In this document: piece by piece, positions 18,185 to 29,900 of the stretch
Position numbering within the stretch: the stretch's first letter is position 1
How the letters are laid out: every line of letters begins with the position of its first letter
Assembly: GCA_950097015.1 (NCBI GenBank)
Contig: CATNEN010000038.1
Coordinates: 2,791,501 to 2,855,500, forward strand
Direction: 5' to 3'
Origin: Macrostomum hystrix
Lineage: Eukaryota > Platyhelminthes > Macrostomidae
DNA: 64,000 bases
The notes under the pieces: model-generated
The model's input: only the letters and a program-made list of their open reading frames with translations
Told to the model about the DNA's origin: nothing
Database searches by the model: none
Program-made: the position numbers and the translations under genes

Positions 18185-21100
18185 TCACACAATCTGCCTG
18201 ACGGAGCCGGACCCGTAGTGATCGTTCAGCTTCGCGATCAGCTCCTCGCCGTGCTCCCTGTCACGGACCTCGCAGACGCAGCTGCAGGATTGTCATCGTT
18301 TGTATGCCGATGGAAAAGCATTGGTTAGGGAGACCTCCCGATAGCATTTCATCCTCATCTGATCCCCATTCCACAAGATCTTGACCCCACAAAAACCCTC
18401 CCCATGCCTCAAGATCTTGATCCCACAAAATCCCTATTCCCCGAAACCCCTCTCACTCACCGCAGGTTGACCTGGAAGATGTCGTATTTAAGCCAGGCTC
18501 GCTCGTGAAAAATATCCTTGATTGAGACACCCATTCCAGCCAGCAGGGAGCTGCACTCGGCGATGCCACCAGGCCGGTCGGACACCGTCACCACGAAGTG
18601 GATCAGGCGGCCGTCAACCGCTAGGCCCCGCTCGATCACCCGGCCGAGGACAGTGGTGTCGATGTTGCCTCCACCCAGAATCACAGCCACCCTGGATGGG
18701 ACAGTCGGGATGCAGATTCTGAGATCACCCATTAGCTAACGACCTGACCCACTAGCTAACGACCTGACCCACTAGCTAACGACATGACCCATTAGCTAAC
18801 CAAGGACCACTGTAGTATAACAGGACGGGAAACTCAAAGATCGTGTAAATTTTTAGAAGGCCGATTTCCTGGAAAAAATACACTGCGGAGATAGGAAAAA
18901 GTCATTTTTTCAGCACATAATCAATTATTGCTTTTGATCTGGAGCAAGTTCAAATCCGTTAATCTTAGTACAGCATGCCCAACATTAAGCTCCGTTGTTT
19001 TTATATAGCTTCGTTTATAAAAGTCTTATTTTCACATATATATTATATAATAGTGTCTTGAATCTATATAGACTATAGACTAGCACATTTAATGGCTCAA
19101 AATATGATAGCTAAATATTCTTAATTTCGCCTAAATTGTTTGAATTAACAAATTAGCTAAATAGTTTGGCAAAACTAACAGCCAAAAAAGTTAACTAATA
19201 TAACAGTAGCAACTATATAGCTATAAAGGTACAACAAATGATTTTAATGCAACCAAGTAAGTTAATTAATTTTTGGCTGTTAGTTTTGCCAAACTATTTA
19301 GCTAATTTGTTAATTCAAACAATTTAGGCGAAATTAAGAATATTTAGCTATCATATTTTGAGCCATTAAATGTGCTAGTCTATAGTCTATATAGATTCAA
19401 GACACTATTATATAATATATATGTGAAAATAAGACTTTTATAAACGAAGCTATATAAAAACAACGGAGCTTAATGTTGGGCATGCTGTACTAAGATTAAC
19501 GGATTTGAACTTGCTCCAGATCAAAAGCAATAATTGATTATGTGCTGAAAAATGACTTTTTCCTTTCTCCGCAGTGTATTTTTTCCAGGAAATCGGCCTT
19601 CTAAAAATTTACACGATCTTTGAGTTTCCCGTCCTGTTATACTACAGTGGTCCTTGTAGCTAACACCCTGACCCATTGGCTAACGACCTGACCCATTGGC
19701 TTACGACCTGACCCACCACGGCCACCAGCAATCGACCTAATCTGAACCATCAACGACCTGAAAATGGACCAGAGACACAAAAGAGTGGTCAAAAATAACT
19801 TCCTCCAGGTTAACAATTCGAAGATATGAAAGAGGATCAGACTGCCTATAACGCTCGTTGGTGCACGTTATCGTAATCATTGTTGCCGAATTGAATAAAT
19901 CTTGGATATTTGAATCATTTGGCACTCAAACACGCAGCCAGAGTCAGAGTATTAAAGGTACACATTCTAGTACGGTAATTTTCATGTGGCTGCCTGGCGA
20001 CCTCACTTACCTGATGTGGCTCCCCTGGAAAGTTGGGATCAACTAGCCGATATGTATATAAATATTTGCAACTAAGAGACAACCATTTGAGCAGTGAGTA
20101 CGCACGTCTTGCCCTGCAGCTCCGGCAGGCAGCCCTGCAGCACGGCGGCCAGGGCGGCGCCGCCCGCGCCTTCGACCACGGTTTTCTCCAGCTCAAGCAG
20201 GCGCAGAATTGACAGCGCGATGAACTCCTCGGAGACGGTCACCATGCGGTCAACAATGTCCTTGCAGGAGTAGAAGGCGTTGGCACCGGCCAGCGGGACG
20301 GCCAGGCCGTCGGCCAGGGAGGACTTCAGAGCCGTGCGAACCGGACGACCCGCCTGCATGGCGGCGCTGAAGCTGGCACTGCGCTCCGGCTCTGCGCCCT
20401 GCCAGACGGTCGGGGAGTCGAACTTATTTGCGGAAGCGACGGTGAGATTGAAGCTGGCTTAGTGAGCTGGCTTTCAGGTGTGACTCGTGTGGAAATCGAT
20501 TTTTTGGGTTAAGTGACTCTTGAGTCAGTGAAAAGCCTTATACCAGGGTCAGTAAGTTAGCTAGTGGGTCAGGTGGTTAGCTCATGGGTCAGGTCGTTAG
20601 CTGATTGGTCAGGTCGTTAGCCAATGGGTCAGGTCGTTAGCTCATGGGTCAGGTCGTTAGCTGATTGGTCAGGTCGTTAGCCAATGGGTCAGGTCGTTAG
20701 CTCATGGGTCAGGTCGTTAGCTGATTGGTCAGGTCGTTAGCCAATGGGTCAGGTCGTTAGCTCATGGGTCAGGTCGTTAGCTGATTGGTCAGGTCGTTAG
20801 CCAATGGGTCAGGTCGTTAGCTCATGGGTCAGGTCGTTAGCTGATTGGTCAGGTCGTTAGCCAATGGGTCAGGTCGTTAGCTCATGGGTCAGGTCGTTAG
20901 CTGATTGGTCAGGTCGTTAGCCAATGGGTCAGGTCGTTAGCTCATGGGTCAGGTCGTTAGCTGATTGGTCAGGTCGTTAGCCAATGGGTCAGGTCGTTAG
21001 CTGATTGGTCAGGTCGTTAACTAGTGGGTCAGGTCTTTAGCTGGTGGGTCAGGTCGTTAGCTGATTGGTCATGTCTTTAGATGATTGGTCAGTTCGTTAG

Positions 21101-24100
21101 CTGATTGGTCAGGTCGTTAGCTGATTGGTCAGGTCGTTAGCTAGTGGGTCAGATTGCTAGCTTGTGAAATTCAGATGTAATATGAGTGGGTATAAAGTAT
21201 TGTCCTTATTAGCTTAGGCAACAGCCAAAGGTTGTGCCGTACAATGTACTCGTACAACAGGCTGTGGAACAGGCTGTACATCTAGCATAACTGTGTTAGT
21301 CGTCTGTCTGTACGTCTTTTGGTTTTTGTCAGCGTTTTGGGTCCCTGTTTTAGGTCAGTTATTTTCTTAACAAGGGATGTTGGATATTTTCTAACCTAAC
21401 TAATATCCACCTTTCCTAACTCCCTTTCACTTATAAATGATTTTCTCACAACATATTTTCATCTAATTGTGTAGAATTTCACACTTGGCATTAATTCCTA
21501 ACAGGCTTCGTCCCATCGACTTAAAAAGGAAATTAGGTGGAGGAAATTGACAAATATAAGGAAATAGGAGTGATTAATCGCTGGCTGTAATATATCCATA
21601 ATAATAGCAACAAAAATCAATTAATTCTGATTTCAATTTCGTGACCTAGCTAGCTTTAAGAGATAAGAAATATACGGTTCTCACAGAGGACTGGGTGAGG
21701 ACTGGGACAATGCCCAACCGGAGGACTGGGGTAATGACCAACTGTAGGACTGGGGTAATGACCAACTGTAGGACTGGGGTAATGACCAACTGGAGGACTG
21801 GGGTAATGACTAACTGGAGGACTGGGATCATGAACAACTGGAGGACTGGGGTAATGACCAACTGTAGGACTGGGGTAATGACCAACTGGAGGACTGCGAT
21901 AATGACCAACTGTAGGACTGGGGTAATGACTAACTGGAGGACTGGGATCATGAACAACTGTAGGACTGGGGATAATGACCAACTGTAGGACTGGGGATAA
22001 TGACCAACTGTAGGACTGGGATCATGACCAACTGTAGGACTGGGATAATGACCAAATGTAGGACTGCGATAATGACCAACTGTAGGACTGGGGTAATGAC
22101 TAACTGGAGGACTGGGATCATGACCAACTGTAGGACTGGGATCATGACCAACTGTAGGACTGGGATAATGCCCAACTGCAGGACTGCGATAATGACCAAC
22201 TGTAGGACTGGGGTAATGACTAACTGGAGGACTGGGATCATGAACAAAATGTAGGACTGCGATAATGACCAACTGTAGGACTGGGGTAATGACTAACTGG
22301 AGGACTGGGATCATGACCAACTGGAGGACTGGGATCATGACCAACTGGAGGACTGGGATCATGATCAACTGGAGGACTTGGATCATGACCAACTGGAGGA
22401 CTGGGATCATGACCAACTGGAGGACTGGGATCATGATCAACTGGAGGACTGGGATCATGACCAACTGGACGACTGGGATCATGATCAACTGGAGGACTTA
22501 GATCATGACCAACTGGAGGACTGGGGTAATGACCAACTGGAGGACTTGGATCATGACCAACTGGAGGACTGGGATCATGACCAACTGGGGGACTGGGATC
22601 ATGACCAACTGGGGGACTGGGGTAATGACCAACTGGAGGACTGGGATCATGACCAACTGGGGGACTGGGATCATGACCAACTGGGGGACTGGGGTAATGA
22701 CCAACTGGAGGACTGGGATCATGACCAACTGGAGGACTGGGATCATGACCAACTGGGGGACAGTCTATTTAACAAGTGCAGGTATAAACAAAAGCTCATG
22801 CGACAATGCGGACAGCTCACAATGATGAGGGTGTTTGGCGACATTGTCTTGACGGCCACGGCAACTCCGGCGATGAGGCCGCCGCCGCCAACGGGCACAA
22901 CAATGGCGTCAACCGGCTTGCCGATCTGCTCCAGAATCTCCAGCCCTACGGTGCCCTGGCCAGCTAGGATCTGCGGGTGATCGTAGCTTCCCGGGGATGG
23001 GATAAATTGGGATTTATTAGAAATCAATCACCAATGACCAAGACATCGAGTAGATCCCTTGTACCAGAGCCAATTTTACTACTTTCTAAACAAAAATGAG
23101 GTTCTAGCCTAGTGGTTAGAGCGTCAGACTCATGACTTGAAGGTCGAGGGTTCGATTCTTGACTCCAAAGATTCTTGACTAGCTAGAAATATAATTCTAC
23201 ATTGCATCAGTTCACCCACCCAAATAGGTACCAATATTAGCTCCGGTAATTGAGGGTGCTGATACTGAGGGTGGTGTGGCGTCCGCCCTGTCCACGGACT
23301 GAACAACCGTACCCAGACTTTAGATGCGCCGCATTTTAAATCTCCATGGTCCCCAAAATCACAATGGTCCCGAAATCTCCACGATTTAAGAAACCTTGAT
23401 TGCTTAATTACAAAACATTAGACTACAAGGATTTGCTGCTCACCCGTTAACATACAGCAGGCCCTCGTTCTTCGCAATCTTCAGCGCCACATTCTTAGAC
23501 TCGCCAATGTGACTGCCCATGACAATGACTCTGGCGCCGCATTGTACACAGGCGTTTATCTTCATCAGGGGCGCGATAGTTGGCATGACAACCACGATGG
23601 GAATGCCAAGCTCCTGGCCGTGGTAGGCTAGGGCCAGGGCGTGGTTACCGGCCGATGCAGCCACCACGCCTCGTTGCTTCTGCTCCTGGGGGAGGTTGGT
23701 ATAGTTCGAAGTTCGAACGGAGGTCAGTTAGGTTCATTTGAAGGTCAATACAACGGATTTAAGGTTCGATATTAGCCTACCGATTCCCTACCACTCTACT
23801 ATCAGTAGGGTGAAAAGCGCATTTTAAAAGTATTTTTACTCACCTTGGACAGGCTCAGTAGGACGTAGCGAGCTCCGCGCTCCTTGAAACTGCCGGTGTA
23901 CTGCAGAAATTCCTTTTTGAAATACACCTCCATGTTGGTGATCTTTGACATGTGCGACTTCTGCAGACAAAAGTTCCCTCATATTACGTCAGTATATCAA
24001 AATTATTTACGAATAAAAAACTGTGGCGCTCACATCGCAGGGTGTGCGCACAATGCCGCTGCGAATTTTGAAAGCCGCCGCGCTGACATCCTGGAAGCGA

Positions 24101-24471
24101 ACAATCTGCGGCTTCTCCGGGTCGCAGTTAGGATCGTACAGATCCGGATCATCGTCGTTCGGCACTAAAAGATCGCTAACATTGAGTCCGCTCTTGCCAG
24201 CGCCTGCCTGAATGCTGATACTAGCTCGGCGGCTGCGCTCCGTACCGCCCGGACCGGCATCGGCCTCGCCGGCTACTCCGCTGGCACAGCCGCCGACACA
24301 TTCCTGACCCTCCGGGATGGAGATCAGAGGCTGCTGGAAGGTGGTGTACGATTGAATCTCGGAGCCTGGACCGGGAGTAACTGTGTAGTTCTCTAGAGCA
24401 GACGCGCTGAATAGCTGCGTATCTTCATCTATTTGCTGCTGCTGCTGCTGCTGCTGCTTTTCGCACTCCAT
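18185..24471 (-). CDS. L-threonine dehydratase (fold-type II PLP enzyme) with C-terminal ACT domain
   Basis: Minus-strand exons 24471-24034, 23960-23844, 23685-23444, 22986-22821, 20398-20106, 18691-18461 and 18281-18185 join with consistent phases into 527 residues. The family converts threonine or serine to the 2-oxo acid plus ammonia. The Schiff-base lysine is K172 in [20 protein letters not shown] follows. The PLP-phosphate loop is [11 protein letters not shown] (about 296-306). LADGLAVP comes later. Residues about 446-527 ([15 protein letters not shown] onwards) are an ACT domain, usually an allosteric amino-acid site. Residues 1-110 are a low-complexity extension with a Gln run of 8 and are not part of the fold. 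The start at MECEKQQ is chosen because codons upstream look non-coding; an in-frame ATG at 24585 is possible. Introns carry two large arrays, a foldback element and a SINE. Confidence 0.93.
18718..18800 (+). repeat. 20-bp repeat, left part, interrupted by a foldback element
   Basis: Four copies of TAGCTAACGACCTGACCCAT. The array resumes at 19657 after the insertion. The monomer is the reverse complement of the array at 20525. Confidence 0.92.
18801..19656. mobile_element. hAT-like foldback element (856 bp) with 390-bp inverted arms
   Basis: The left arm 18801-19192 and right arm 19266-19656 are nearly perfect inverted copies around a spacer of about 73 bp. The ends read CAAGGACCACTGTAG...CTACAGTGGTCCTTG, matching the YARNG start of hAT elements. 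TAGCTAAC is duplicated exactly at 18793-18800 and 19657-19664, an 8-bp target duplication typical of hAT, though the word also belongs to the surrounding array. It is non-coding, so it needs a transposase from elsewhere. It sits in the dehydratase intron between exons 5 and 6. Confidence 0.9.
19657..19730 (+). repeat. 20-bp repeat, right part
   Basis: Three to four copies of GGCTAACGACCTGACCCATT, continuing the array cut by the foldback element. Confidence 0.88.
20525..21165 (+). repeat. 20-bp minisatellite with 60-bp trimeric higher-order unit
   Basis: From 20581, seven 60-bp blocks are essentially identical. Each consists of three variants of the monomer: TCATGGGTCAGGTCGTTAGC, TGATTGGTCAGGTCGTTAGC and CAATGGGTCAGGTCGTTAGC. 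The edges (20525-20580 and 21001-21165) are unordered monomers. It lies in the dehydratase intron between exons 4 and 5. Confidence 0.97.
21166..21684. other. Intronic spacer between two arrays
   Basis: AT-rich part of dehydratase intron 4; no recognised element. Confidence 0.4.
21685..22765 (+). repeat. 24-bp minisatellite in the dehydratase gene
   Basis: About 45 copies of GACTGGGGTAATGACCAACT (+GNAG), with a GGGATCATG variant dominant on the right half. The array stops about 55 bp from exon 4. Long frames in both directions are spurious. Confidence 0.97.
23097..23335 (+). mobile_element. tRNA-derived SINE, family B
   Basis: The tRNA-like head at 23097-23165 has A box TAGCCTAGTGGTTAGAGCG and B box GGGTTCGATTC, with CAT at the anticodon position. 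The body has CAGTTCACCCACC and CTGTCCACGGACTGAACAAC. It lies antisense to the dehydratase transcript, in the intron between exons 3 and 4. The head lacks a paired acceptor stem. Confidence 0.8.
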
Positions 24472-25165
24472 TGTGTCAAACGCTGCGTAGCTATTGCAAT
24501 CGTTTATGGTATTTTTTTCTTGTCTTTTCAAGCGAGCGCGGTCTACTGGTCTAATAAAATAATGGGCTGCGGCGGGCCGATTCAACAGATGCAGTACACT
24601 GTAGCAAGAGTAGCACTATAAAAATACGGGTCCAGCGAGTTGTTTTGATCACATTTCAGGCGCACGAGGGATGCACTAAGGCCTCCCACCCAGCACTGTA
24701 CATTTCTGCCCAGCCTAAAAAACTGAAATTCTCTGTATGCCGGCCGCCACGGAATTGGGGTGGTGGGTGAGTGGGGTAGAGTGTGAAAACAAGTGTTTAA
24801 GTAGAGATGTGCATACCATTATAGCAGATGAGGTCAAATATGTACAATCAAACCCCATGGATTTTGAACGGAAAAGCGCCGCGAAAAGCACATAGCAGGA
24901 GGCGATGCGCATCAGCACTCTTAGATGACGAATCCTCAGCAGAATTGTCTGTTTTTATGCGTACACGCCAAGGTCAGTTGCGCTCATCACACTCTAGACT
25001 AGATAGTTAAGATAGTTAAGGGTGTTTTCAAACTAACTGGCCAAAAACTGCACTCAAGCCACACCCCCCAAGCGGGCAATTTTCAGTAGGGCACGCATAG
25101 TGTGATGCGAAATTCGGACTAGAATTCCAGTTTATTTATTGCATGCGCCTGTAGGGGGTGACAGC
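24472..25165. other. 5' flank of the threonine dehydratase gene
   Basis: Intergenic region between the dehydratase start and a foldback element. It should include the dehydratase promoter, but no clear core element stands out. Confidence 0.4.
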
Positions 25166-25679
25166 CAAAGACCACTAGGACGGAACACTACGTTTCTTGG
25201 AAAATTTATGGAAGGCTGATTGTCACGGAAAATGCACTAGCGAGATAGGAACTTTTCACTTTTTAAGGTACACCTTGAAATGCTTATAACTTTTTATTTG
25301 AAGCAGATCAAATGCCGTTATTTTAATATATCTTAAATAGCTTGCTGCTCCAACGAATTTTAGAAAGCTTCATTCACGAACAACTGATCTTCATATATTT
25401 ATGATGAAGCTCAATAGCAACCAATCAGACATAAAATTAGCCTATTAGACATAAAATCAAACTATTGATGTCAGCTTTAATCAACAACAACAAGTTTTGC
25501 TATAAATTTTAGAAGAACAGCAATTTATCTGCTTCCAATAAAAAGTTATCAACATAACATAAGTTTTAATGGGAAAAAAGTGAAAATTTCCTATCTCGCT
25601 AGTTTTCCGTCAAAATCTGCCTTTAATAAATTTTCCAAGAAACAAAAGTGTCCAGTCCTTCTTCTTCTAGTGGTCCTTG
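25166..25679. mobile_element. hAT-like foldback element (514 bp), older copy
   Basis: Ends CAAAGACCACTAG and CTAGTGGTCCTTG. The arms are complementary over TTTCTTGGAAAATTTAT and CACTAGCGAGATAGGAA but diverged inside. Flanks GTGACAGC (25158-25165) and GTCACAGC (25680-25687) form an 8-bp target duplication with one mismatch. Its arms resemble those of the element at 18801. Confidence 0.82.
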
Positions 25680-25687
25680 GTCACAGC

Positions 25688-26280
25688 TCTCAAAATCGGC
25701 ACTAATCGTCAAATTAAGATTGTGTCGCCTGTGACGCCTCGCTGGAAATCCAGAAAAGCCTTGCTTTTATCTCTGAAAATAATCAATAAACAAAGAATGT
25801 AAATGAAGTTTGTCCAGACCCAGTCAAATATCTAATTGTGGTTGGCCTCTAAGTTGAAGTTTGCGCTAAAAACTCCATAAATTAGAGGTCAGATTAAACC
25901 TTAATAGTAGGCAGCTCACAGCTGGTATTAGAGTTCATGACCTGGTCCTGGTGTCACCTCGCTATTTAATTACGTATGCCCTGTTAATTTCGTCATTTAT
26001 TTAGCGTGAAATAACTAACGAGGCGAACAAGAAACGCTATCGATTACTCTCGAAATTACTACTTGCAAAATTGATTAATTTTATTAAGCTGACAGAAAAA
26101 TCTTCATGTTGTAAGCCTCAAATCAAGTCCAGAACGTAAGAGCTAACAAGGGGCAGAGCATCTGGAAAATTTGGTTCCTCATGACAAAAAATGTTATTAG
26201 TGCATCCTACAATACTTTTTTCTACCTGTCTTTTTATTCCATTTCGCAGTGAACTTGGGTTTGCAGTGTGTACGTCAAAT
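25688..26280. other. Intergenic, no feature recognised
   Basis: AT-rich sequence between the foldback element and the next array. Confidence 0.4.
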
Positions 26281-26700
26281 CCATTTTCGAGAAGTACATC
26301 AAACCCGTCTTGAGGTGTACATCAAACGTCTTGAGGTGTAAATCAAATCCGTCTTGAGGTGTACATCAAACGTCTTGAGGTGTACATCAAACCAGTCTTG
26401 GAGGTGTACATCAAACCAGACTTGGAGGTGTACATCAAACCAGTCTTTGAGGTGTACATCAAACCCGTCTTGAGGTGTACATCAAACGTCTTGAGGTGTA
26501 CATCAAACGTCTTGAGGTGTACATCAAACCCGTCTTGGAGGTGTACATCAAACGTCTTGAGGTGTACATCAAACCCGTCTTGAGGTGTACATCAAACCCG
26601 TCTTGAGGTGTACATCAAACCAGTCTTTGAGGTGTACATCAAACCCGTCTTGAGGTGTACATCAAATCAGTCTTTGAGGGTGTACATTAAACTAGTGTTT
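26281..26700 (+). repeat. 19-23-bp minisatellite downstream of the vault-protein gene
   Basis: About 20 copies of GTCTTGAGGTGTACATCAAA with CCC or CCA insertions that vary the period between copies. Confidence 0.93.
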
Positions 26701-26778
26701 GACATGTCTATCAAACCCATATTTTAGGCACTATCTATTTTTTGTGCTATGGTTTATCGAGCAATGCGAAATACGGGA

Positions 26779-26784
26779 TTTATT
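26779..26784 (-). terminator. Poly(A) signal of the vault-protein gene
   Basis: TTTATT on the plus strand is AATAAA in the transcript, about 165 bases after the stop codon at 26948. It is the only canonical signal I noticed close to the stop. Confidence 0.6.
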
Positions 26785-26947
26785 TTTATCGCTAGAGTGA
26801 TTATAAACTTATAAATGATTTTTAATTTTACCGAAGTAAAGAGGTACACTAGTAAATAAAAGTACAACAAAAAAGTTTCAAAATTATTATTTTCTTGTCT
26901 CAAGCTTTTCAAAAGTCCAAAAATCATTGTAAAGTCCTCGGCTCATT

Positions 26948-29900
26948 CTAGTCGAGCTGCTCGACCGGTGGCTGGCGACAACCGCCGCGCAAGAACTCAG
27001 CTCCGATCAGTCCGTGAGCAGTGTTAAACAGATTGATTGGTGAGCTGCCATCGGTGATGAGGGTGGACTTCAGGCCAAGACTCCGCAGCATCTTCACCTG
27101 GAAATGCAGGCGCAGTGCTCATTAGATTCAGTTTTATATGATAAATGCCTACTTGCCTACTGACATAAGTAGCACAATAGGCAAGCATTGGTGAATTTTA
27201 TAGAGAATGGCCAACCTGCATCTCCGGCCCAGCGCTGGCGATAGCCCGGATCGTGTCAGCCCCGATGGCGTTCACGAAGCCTCCGAACTTATCCGTCTCG
27301 ATGTCTGCGAAGGCCTTCTGCTGGCCGATTTCCAGCGTGTCCTTCTCGCGCTGGTAGTACAGCTCGGCTTCTCTGGCCAGCGTCAATCGCTGCAACTCGG
27401 CCTTGGATGAGATGGCCAGGGCTTCGACTTGCAGCCTGGCCTGCTCGACGGCCGCCTGGCCCTCGATGCGGGCGGCTTCGGCGCGGGACTGAGCCTCCGC
27501 CTTGGCCTGGCCCGAGCTCTCCACGGCTGCCGAGTGCGCCTTGGGGTGACGCGGGTGGAGAGTTTGTGACCAGCCCACCTGTGTTTGTGACCAGCCCACC
27601 TGTGTTTGTGACCAGTCCACCTGTGTTTGTGACCAGCCCACCTGTGTTTGTGACCAGCCCACCTGTGTTTGTGACCAGCCCACCTGTGTTTGTGACCAGC
27701 CCACCTGTGTTTGTGACCAGCCCACCTGTGTTTGTGACCAGCCCACCTGTGTTTGTGACCAGCCCACCTGTGTTTGTGACCAGCCCACCTGTGTTTGTTT
27801 GTGACCAGCCCACCTGTGTTTGTGACCAGCCCACCTGTGTTTGTGACCAGCCCACCTGTGTTTGTGACCAGCCCACCTGTGTTTGTGACCAGCCCACCTG
27901 TGTTTGTTTGTGACCAGCCCACCTGTGTTTGTGACCATCTAATTTCGATGCTCCCACCTTCAGCTCCAGGAGCTCCCGCTTGGCCTTCTCAGCCTCGGCC
28001 TCGTCGAAGATTTTCTGCCGCTCGAGCTTGCCACGTGCCTCCTGCTCCAGGCGCTGCGCCTCCTGCCTGGCCATGGCCTCCTGCGAGTTGGTGGTGATCT
28101 CGATGGCCAGCTGGACCGACTTCTGCAGGGCGTCACGGGTGCGCTGCTCCACGGGCTCCACGTTCTGGATGTCCACCGAGGTGATGACCAGGTTGTTCTG
28201 CGGCATGCGGAACTGGTCGCGGACCTTGCCCTGGCGATGGGTCAATGGGTCGATGGGTCAGCAGGTTGATGAGTCAACAGGTCGATGGGTCAACGGGTCG
28301 ATGGGTCAGCAGGTCAATGGGTCAGCAGGTCGATGGGTCAACGGGTCGATAGGTCAGCAGGTCAATGGGTCAACGGGTCGATGGGTCAACGGGTCGATGG
28401 GTCAACGGGTCGATGGGTCAACGGGTCGATGGGTCAACGGGTCGATGGGTCAACGGGTCGATGGGTAAACGGGTCGATGGGTCAACGGGTCGATGGGTCA
28501 ACGGGTCGATGGGTCAACGGGTCGATGGGTCAACGGGTCGATGGGTCAAAAGGTCTATAGATCAGTCAGTGTGTCACTGGCACTGACACTGGCTGATGGG
28601 TCAGTGTGTCGATGCAATGAGTCATGTCTCATGAGGCAATCAGCAGCTGACAGGTACCGAACGAAGGTACCCACTCACCGCCTCATTGAAGCCAAACAGA
28701 GCTCCTCGGATGATCTTGGCCGAGTGGCGATGAAAATCGTCGAAGCCGACAGCGGCGACGGCGCCGCGCACCCGGCTGGCCACGGCTTTGCACATGTCGC
28801 CAACGAAGTCGGGCACGGAGAAGAGTTTCGCGGCCTCCTTGGGATCAGCGAGGCATTCGGAGGTGTCAAAGTGCCAGTTGTAGGACAGCTGGATCTGCAG
28901 CCTGGCGTGGTCGGACGTCTCCAAGGTGATGATGTCCGTGGAGAAGTCAGGGCCCAGTAGCAGGGTCAAAGATTTGATGGCGTTCGGCTTCTTGGGCTTG
29001 CCGCCGGACAGGGAGAGCTGGGTGAACTGCTCATCCGGGTTGAGCATGACCAGCTCGGGCCCGAAGAGAACGCGGGCCACCTTGGCTTTGTAGTCGTAGA
29101 TCTGCACAGCCGCATTGTGGGGCACGCGCAGGCTGACAGTTCTGGTGCGGTCGCGCGGCTTCGAATCCTTCTCGCTCTGCTGCGCCTTGCTCCGCTCGAA
29201 TCGGTCCGGCACCGGGTCCTTCTGGCTCACCAGCAGGGCTTCCACAGCCGGTGGCAGCTGCTTCTCCCACAGCTCCTCGTCGTGGCTGAGCATGTAGGTC
29301 TCGCCGGTGACACAACGGACCTGAGGGAGAGCAGGCAGTGGGTCAGTGTGTCAGCGAGTCAATGGGTCAGCGGGTCAATGGTTCAGCGAGTCGATGGGTC
29401 AGTGGATCAGCGGGTCAACGGGTGGCAGGTCGATGGGTCAGTGGGTCACCGGGTGTCACGCGGTCAACGGTCAATAATGCAGCGGGTTGATTGGATGGGT
29501 CACCTGTCCACTTTTGATGTCGCGGACGTAGATACCCTCGTTGACGTCCAGCGGAATGGCGGTCCGCTTGCACACGACCTCCACCTCCACCGGTGGCACA
29601 TACTCGGCCGGGCCGCGGATCATCCATCGGTCGCCGGGCTTCCGCACCTGGTCGGCCGACTCGGCGAACTCCTCCTGCGCGCGCAGGATCAGGCCCTCGT
29701 TCTCGCTCAGCACGTAGACGCTCATGATGCCGCTTTCTAGGCTCTCGCCTGGCAGCAGGAAAAACGAGCGCTCGCCTCGAACCAGCTTCTTGCGGCCCAG
29801 CTGCGGCTTGCCATCTGCGTCGCAGGGATCGCAGACGACGCAGTACTGACGGTTGCTCAGCGTTGTGATGCCGATGACGCCGATAACCTCCTCGTTGACG

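Noticed and set aside
23097-23165. tRNA-Met-like sequence
   Set aside because: A and B boxes are present but no paired acceptor stem is seen, and it continues into a SINE body; treated as SINE.
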